This document shows, piece by piece, positions 1 to 6,467 of a stretch of 6,467 nt of DNA. The first letter of the stretch is position 1, and each line of letters opens with the position of its first letter. The stretch covers positions 1-6,467 of the forward strand of contig JAQBZS010000440.1 of assembly GCA_027622115.1 (NCBI GenBank). Reading direction: 5' to 3'. The notes beneath the pieces are model-generated. The model worked only from the letters and a program-made list of their open reading frames with translations, was not told where the DNA came from and searched no databases. The position numbers and the translations under genes are program-made. The stretch is from Planctomycetota bacterium (lineage in GTDB: Bacteria; Planctomycetota; Planctomycetia; Planctomycetales; Planctomycetaceae).

Positions 1-9
1 AGACTTAAT

Positions 10-591
10 ATGAAACTTTCGCATATACATCTCATCGCCGTATTGGCGGCAGTGTCGACGTCCACGGCCTCGGCGGGCTTGTTCGATTTCTTGCGCAAGG
101 CGGACGTCCACAAGCCCGACTGCGAATGTGTCGGTTCAAGAACCAATTGCTGTAACGAGAGTTGCAAGAATTACGGAGTCTGCAAGCAGCCCTGCGGGCA
201 TTGCGTGCCGACATCCAAGTGCGTCGATGTCAAGAAAACCTGCTTCAACGTGGAATGCAAAACGATTTGCATTCCCGCCGTCAGGTTGCCGTGGCAAAGT
301 TGTTGCGAAGCTCGATGCGGTGAAGTCCGCGCGGTCCGCATTCTCAAGAAAAGCTCCAAGGTTGTGGGACAAAAGCTGGTCTGCGATTGGACGGCAGTTT
401 CTGATTGCTGCAAAGGCACCGGCTGCAATCACCGCGGCTGTTGCGACCAAGACCCGAACGCGGCTCCCACACCGGACGGACTTCCGGCAGACGTCGTCCC
501 CCCCGCCCCACCGATTCCCGCCACTGGGCCAACTGCCGCGATCTATTTGCCGTCGCGGATTCTTCGCGTGAGTCACACGCTGCAACGTTGA
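10..591 (+). CDS. Secreted cysteine-rich protein with proline-rich tail, planctomycete-type
   Basis: The 193-residue product begins with a clear Sec signal peptide: K2, a hydrophobic core at about residues 8-15, a Ser/Thr-rich stretch, and an A-S-A signal peptidase I site that would cut after A22. The mature part (about 23-150) holds 21 cysteines, many as CC pairs or CxC (D-C-E-C at 37-40; CC at 47-48, 98-99, 133-134 and 144-145). The centre, VKKTCFNVECKTICIP (74-89) followed by LPW and RCGEVRAVRILKK (102-114), matches a pattern I remember from secreted planctomycete proteins of unknown function. Residues 149-173 are Pro/Ala-rich, suggesting a flexible or surface-exposed end. The cysteines could form disulfides or bind metal; the sequence does not decide. 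No Shine-Dalgarno is visible in the nine upstream bases and the frame is open to the window edge, so the start rests on the signal peptide. A run of seven C at 498-504 lies in the tail, so a frameshift affecting the last 30 residues cannot be excluded. The precise role is unknown. Confidence 0.75.
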   Translation: MKLSHIHLIAVLAAVSTSTASAGLFDFLRKADVHKPDCECVGSRTNCCNESCKNYGVCKQPCGHCVPTSKCVDVKKTCFNVECKTICIPAVRLPWQSCCEARCGEVRAVRILKKSSKVVGQKLVCDWTAVSDCCKGTGCNHRGCCDQDPNAAPTPDGLPADVVPPAPPIPATGPTAAIYLPSRILRVSHTLQR

Positions 592-863
592 GTTTCCGTG
601 GGGAAAGCTGGGCGTTGGTGATGTCTCGTATTGACTCACTCAGGGTCGGCGAATGAAGTCGCAGTGAACTGGCTCGATGTCGAATGGTCGTGAATCTCTT
701 CGCCCGAGTTCCTGCGGAGCGCCGTGTGCCGATCCATCCAAACGTTCCATGTGGCAAATCGTCGCAGCCTGCAATTCAACAAGCGGCATTCCCCGCACTT
801 CGGCCACGCACCCAATCCATGCGGCCCGATTCGTCAAACGAACGCTACGCTAAAAGCGTATTC
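592..863. other. Intergenic region between converging genes
   Basis: This stretch separates the stop codons of two genes that point at each other. I see no credible gene. The short open frames here have no recognisable domain, no ribosome-binding site and mostly lack ATG starts. It holds only short hairpins: TTTCC/GGAAA with a GTGG loop at 593-606, directly after the plus-strand stop, and two more at 830-860 beside the minus-strand stop. None is followed by a T-run. Confidence 0.6.
830..860 (-). terminator. Possible paired-hairpin 3' end of the 166-residue gene
   Basis: Two compact perfect hairpins lie within 34 bases of the stop of the minus-strand gene. TACGCT/AGCGTA (846-851 with 855-860, loop of three) begins three bases after the stop. 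TTCGT/ACGAA (830-834 with 838-842, loop of three) follows. The position fits a transcript end, and because each stem is symmetric both could also act on transcripts arriving from the plus-strand gene. Stems are short and no U-tract follows, so a classical intrinsic terminator is not shown; RNA stabilisation or chance are alternatives. Confidence 0.25.
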
Positions 864-1364
864 TCACGGGTCGAATTGGAATAAGTGCCATGATTGGCGA
901 TCGGCGGCTTGCATCCGGCATTCGGCCGCAGCGGTTCCCTCGTCCCAAAATGCGTCAATGACGCCTTTGCGATTGGCAATGCTTTTGAGGTACTTCGTAC
1001 ACAACTCCGCGTTTGGTTCTTCCGGCATCGTCGATCCCAACTCGATGATGCAATCCAGTACATCGCGGAACCGCTTCACCAACTGTGGATTCGCGCCATC
1101 ATCCTTCACTGCCAAATCCGGTTGGGAGGGATTGCCGTACAACGACACAAAACAACTGTGGGCAGCACGCGATGCTTGGCACGCCAGCATGAGGCTGAAG
1201 TAGTCCCGACGACTCGAAAACAATACGCAGGCCGTTTCCAGAACATCCAACGCATGTGGCAGGGTTAAATGGCCTGCGTCGAAATGTTCAACCACCTCAT
1301 TCAGCATGCGTACCACAATCGACTGTGGCAGTGCCGCAGCGATATCTTGATTCTGAGTCGTCAT
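864..1364 (-). CDS. Hypothetical 166-residue cytosolic protein
   Basis: I do not recognise this protein. It has no signal peptide or membrane segment and looks mostly helical: hydrophobic residues recur every three to four positions at about 14-30, 36-72 and 94-111. Six cysteines (46, 62, 71, 105, 122, 149) are scattered without a CxxC metal motif. Other visible traits are an acidic, Pro-containing turn at 112-119 (TMPEEPNA) and a C-terminus with aromatics (W159, F162, F164). The start at 1364 (MTTQNQ) is preferred over an ATG 27 bases upstream: it has AGAGGG four bases before it, and the upstream ATG lies inside palindromic DNA. The gene lies downstream of secA and waaA on the same strand but after a 181-base gap, so an operon link is uncertain. 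Being a real gene is supported by an uninterrupted frame, a ribosome-binding site and third-position bias like that of the neighbours. Function is unknown. Confidence 0.72.
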   Translation of the reverse strand: MTTQNQDIAAALPQSIVVRMLNEVVEHFDAGHLTLPHALDVLETACVLFSSRRDYFSLMLACQASRAAHSCFVSLYGNPSQPDLAVKDDGANPQLVKRFRDVLDCIIELGSTMPEEPNAELCTKYLKSIANRKGVIDAFWDEGTAAAECRMQAADRQSWHLFQFDP

Positions 1365-1374
1365 CGATCCCTCT

Positions 1375-1397
1375 TGTATACGCACATACATTTATGT
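1375..1397 (-). promoter_or_regulatory. Overlapping palindromes upstream of the 166-residue gene, possible operator
   Basis: Two overlapping dyads lie 11 to 33 bases upstream of the chosen start. The first (1375-1390) has perfect five-base arms TGTAT/ATACA around a partly symmetric centre, with 12 of 16 positions symmetric. The second (1384-1397) is ACATA/TATGT around four bases. The surrounding DNA is AT-rich relative to the genes, and a TATACA sequence that could serve as a -10 box lies inside the first dyad, with T-rich DNA 16 bases upstream as a poor -35 candidate. This is the layout expected of a repressor site over a promoter, but no known regulator motif is recognised and chance AT-rich symmetry is possible. 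Confidence 0.3.
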
Positions 1398-1509
1398 AAA
1401 AAACCAAGTTCGGCAGGCTAAGAAGTCGAGTTTCGGAAAGCAATGTTACCTGAATGGATTGCCACGCCGCCAATCTGCCGATCGGGCCGACACGCGCGGA
1501 CGGAATCGG

Positions 1510-1539
1510 ATCGGAAATATCCACGACATGCATTCCGAT
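1510..1539 (-). terminator. Hairpin just downstream of waaA
   Basis: A seven-base stem (ATCGGAA at 1510-1516 with TTCCGAT at 1533-1539), extendable by one G-U pair, closes a 16-base loop six bases after the waaA stop codon. The position suits a transcript end or a processing site between waaA and the next gene. The loop is large and no U-run follows, so intrinsic termination is doubtful. Confidence 0.2.
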
Positions 1540-1545
1540 TGCCAC

Positions 1546-2871
1546 TCAAGCGGCGAGACGTCTTCGGCGACTTGTGCCGATCGCAGCGGTGATCAGCTGC
1601 ACGGTCTCGGCTGTTGCTCCTTGCTGTTCCGTCACAAACCGTTGGGCTTTCGCGCCGACGCGCATCCGCTCGTGAGGCTGTTCGATGAGATGTTGCACGG
1701 TCTCGCACATTTCGTCCGCATTGCGCACGACGTTGGCGGCATGGTTCGCGAGCAGCCCATCTACCGCGTCGCGGAAATTCCATGTGTTCGGTCCGAACAA
1801 CACCGCCGCGCCATAGGCTGCCGGTTCGATCATGTTCTGGCCGCCGCGTTGCGTGAGACTTCCGCCGACAAACGCGATGTCCGCCAGACCCCAGCAATCC
1901 GACAGCTCTCCCAGTGTATCCAACAGGCAAACAGGCGCTTGCCGATGCGATTGCGTGGCGTTTGCCCCGGTCGCGTTTGCTGCGGTCGTGGAACGTCGCG
2001 TCGTGACGTGCCCCTTTTGTTCGATCAGCCGTGCCACTTCGTCGAATCGTTCTTTGTGTCGCGGCACGATGATGAGCCGCAATTCCGGGTGCTCGACTCG
2101 CAGTTTGGCATAGCAATCCAAAACGATGGCTTCTTCCGGGTCTTGTGTGCTCCCGGCAATCCACACGACCTCGTTGTCTCGAAGACCGAACCACTCGCGG
2201 ATGGCGAGCGTGCGAGAGTTCCGCCGATCGGTTTGGAGGTTGTCGAACTTGATGGAACCGGTGACGTGAATCCGCTCGTCCGGCGCGCCGAGTTGTCGCA
2301 ATCGATCGGCGTAAGTTTCATTCTGAACCGCCAGCGTTTGGAACTTTGCGAGTAATCGTGACATCAACGGTCGGATGCGACGGTAGCCTCGAAAACTGCG
2401 TTCTCCGATGCGACCGTTGATGAGCAACAGCGGGACTTGCCGTCGAGCCGCGCTGCGAATGAAGTTGGGCCACAATTCCAGTTCGACCAATACGATTGCT
2501 GATGATTGAACACGTGCGATCGCCGCCGCAACCGACCACGAAAAATCGAGTGGAAAGTAGCACACTTGATGCTTAGGGAAGCGGGTCTTGGCTACGGCTT
2601 GACCGGTGGACGTAGTCGTCGAGATCAGAATGTCGACGTCCGGCGATTGACGGATGAGTTGTTGGATCAGTCCGTCGAGCAGCAGGACTTCCCCGACGCT
2701 GACCGCGTGAAACCAAACGCGTGGCCGGTCGTTTTCACGCAACGGCAGTCGGCCGAGCAGTTTTTGTTGCCAGCCTTCGCGGTACTTTCCCATCCGGACA
2801 ATGCGGTACAGCAGGATCGGTGAAACAGCAATCAGCAACAGGACATAGCACGCATTAATCAACCAGGACAT
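1546..2871 (-). CDS. waaA: 3-deoxy-D-manno-octulosonic acid (Kdo) transferase
   Basis: WaaA (KdtA) transfers Kdo from CMP-Kdo to the lipid A precursor, the first step of LPS inner-core synthesis, at the cytoplasmic face of the inner membrane. The 441 residues match the usual family size of about 420-440. An N-terminal membrane anchor spans about residues 3-22. The N-terminal Rossmann domain follows, with WFHAVSVGE (53-61), whose E61 matches the proposed catalytic base of the family. ELELWPN (130-136) and GSIKFD (205-210) follow. The second GT-B domain has AGSTQDPEE (239-247), IIVPRHKERF (267-276), DTLGEL (318-323), FVGGSL (334-339) and GGQNMIEPAAYG (343-354); E349 sits in the nucleotide-binding loop. 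Residues 290-310 form a Thr/Ala/Asn-rich insert (ANATGANAT), probably a surface loop. Basic residues RRRR (435-438) end the chain. Only one copy is seen, so whether it adds one or more Kdo units cannot be told. It starts 27 bases after the secA stop and is probably cotranscribed with it. Confidence 0.96.
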   Translation of the reverse strand: MSWLINACYVLLLIAVSPILLYRIVRMGKYREGWQQKLLGRLPLRENDRPRVWFHAVSVGEVLLLDGLIQQLIRQSPDVDILISTTTSTGQAVAKTRFPKHQVCYFPLDFSWSVAAAIARVQSSAIVLVELELWPNFIRSAARRQVPLLLINGRIGERSFRGYRRIRPLMSRLLAKFQTLAVQNETYADRLRQLGAPDERIHVTGSIKFDNLQTDRRNSRTLAIREWFGLRDNEVVWIAGSTQDPEEAIVLDCYAKLRVEHPELRLIIVPRHKERFDEVARLIEQKGHVTTRRSTTAANATGANATQSHRQAPVCLLDTLGELSDCWGLADIAFVGGSLTQRGGQNMIEPAAYGAAVLFGPNTWNFRDAVDGLLANHAANVVRNADEMCETVQHLIEQPHERMRVGAKAQRFVTEQQGATAETVQLITAAIGTSRRRRLAA

Positions 2872-2880
2872 CCTCGGGCA

Positions 2881-2888
2881 TCCTTTCC
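2881..2888 (-). promoter_or_regulatory. Ribosome-binding site of waaA
   Basis: The coding-strand sequence GGAAAGGA ends nine bases before the waaA ATG, a good Shine-Dalgarno match that supports the start at 2871. A second purine patch, GAGG, touches the ATG directly. An ATG at 2881-2879 opens an eight-codon frame that ends at 2855 inside waaA in a different frame. It is probably incidental, but ribosomes using it would finish just past the waaA start. Confidence 0.6.
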
Positions 2889-2898
2889 CGCAGTGAAG

Positions 2899-6426
<3,528 letters not shown>

Positions 6427-6467
6427 GAACTCGCTCGGGTTACTACGGCAGGGAAAGGGAGAGGCGG

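Noticed and set aside
593..606. TTTCC/GGAAA hairpin as terminator of the Cys-rich gene
   Set aside because: It is only five base pairs with no U-run, so it is too weak to annotate as a terminator.
136..639. Minus-strand open frame of 167 codons over the Cys-rich gene
   Set aside because: The plus-strand frame has a signal peptide, an ordered Cys pattern and a family-like motif; the minus frame has none of these.
640..837. 65-codon minus-strand frame downstream of the 166-residue gene
   Set aside because: It needs a TTG start inside a hairpin, has no ribosome-binding site and no recognisable motif.
684..884. 66-codon plus-strand frame after the Cys-rich gene
   Set aside because: It overlaps the end of the minus-strand gene, has no ribosome-binding site, and its composition is not protein-like.
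1459..2355. A 298-codon plus-strand open frame opposite waaA
   Set aside because: It is the in-register antisense shadow of waaA, with no recognisable protein feature.
6427..6467. Promoter of secA
   Set aside because: Only 41 upstream bases are present; no convincing -10/-35 pair or Shine-Dalgarno is visible.

Overview
The window reads as part of a planctomycete-type chromosome. Three things point there: a very long SecA (1175 residues) with an enlarged wing region; a WaaA whose C-terminal glycosyltransferase motif reads GGQNMIEPA rather than the proteobacterial GGHN-type form; and a secreted Cys-rich protein with a VKKTCFNVECKTICIP segment, a pattern I associate with planctomycete secreted proteins. 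Planctomycete origin is an inference from these sequences, not a search result.

Layout. (1) 10-591, plus strand: small exported protein with 21 cysteines and a Pro/Ala-rich tail. (2) 592-863: 272 bases between converging genes, with only short hairpins. (3) 864-1364, minus strand: unrecognised 166-residue cytosolic protein. (4) 1365-1545: a 181-base gap holding overlapping palindromes just upstream of that gene and a hairpin just after waaA. (5) 1546-2871, minus: waaA (kdtA), the Kdo transferase of lipid A/LPS synthesis. (6) 2899-6426, minus: secA, the ATPase motor of Sec protein export. (7) 6427-6467: 41 bases of secA leader with no recognisable signal.

secA and waaA lie 27 bases apart on the same strand and are probably cotranscribed. 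Both serve the envelope: SecA pushes precursors such as the Cys-rich protein through SecYEG, and WaaA puts Kdo on lipid A at the inner face of the cytoplasmic membrane. The 166-residue gene follows in the same direction but is separated by a gap with possible control sites, so it may be transcribed on its own.

The most unusual structure is inside SecA. The helical wing region contains five ungapped 27-column repeats, each starting with a Trp (W733, W796, W854, W923, W998). They resemble a segment that appears once in ordinary SecA, so the wing seems to have grown by internal duplication to several times its usual size. No mobile element, CRISPR array, tRNA or rRNA was seen.
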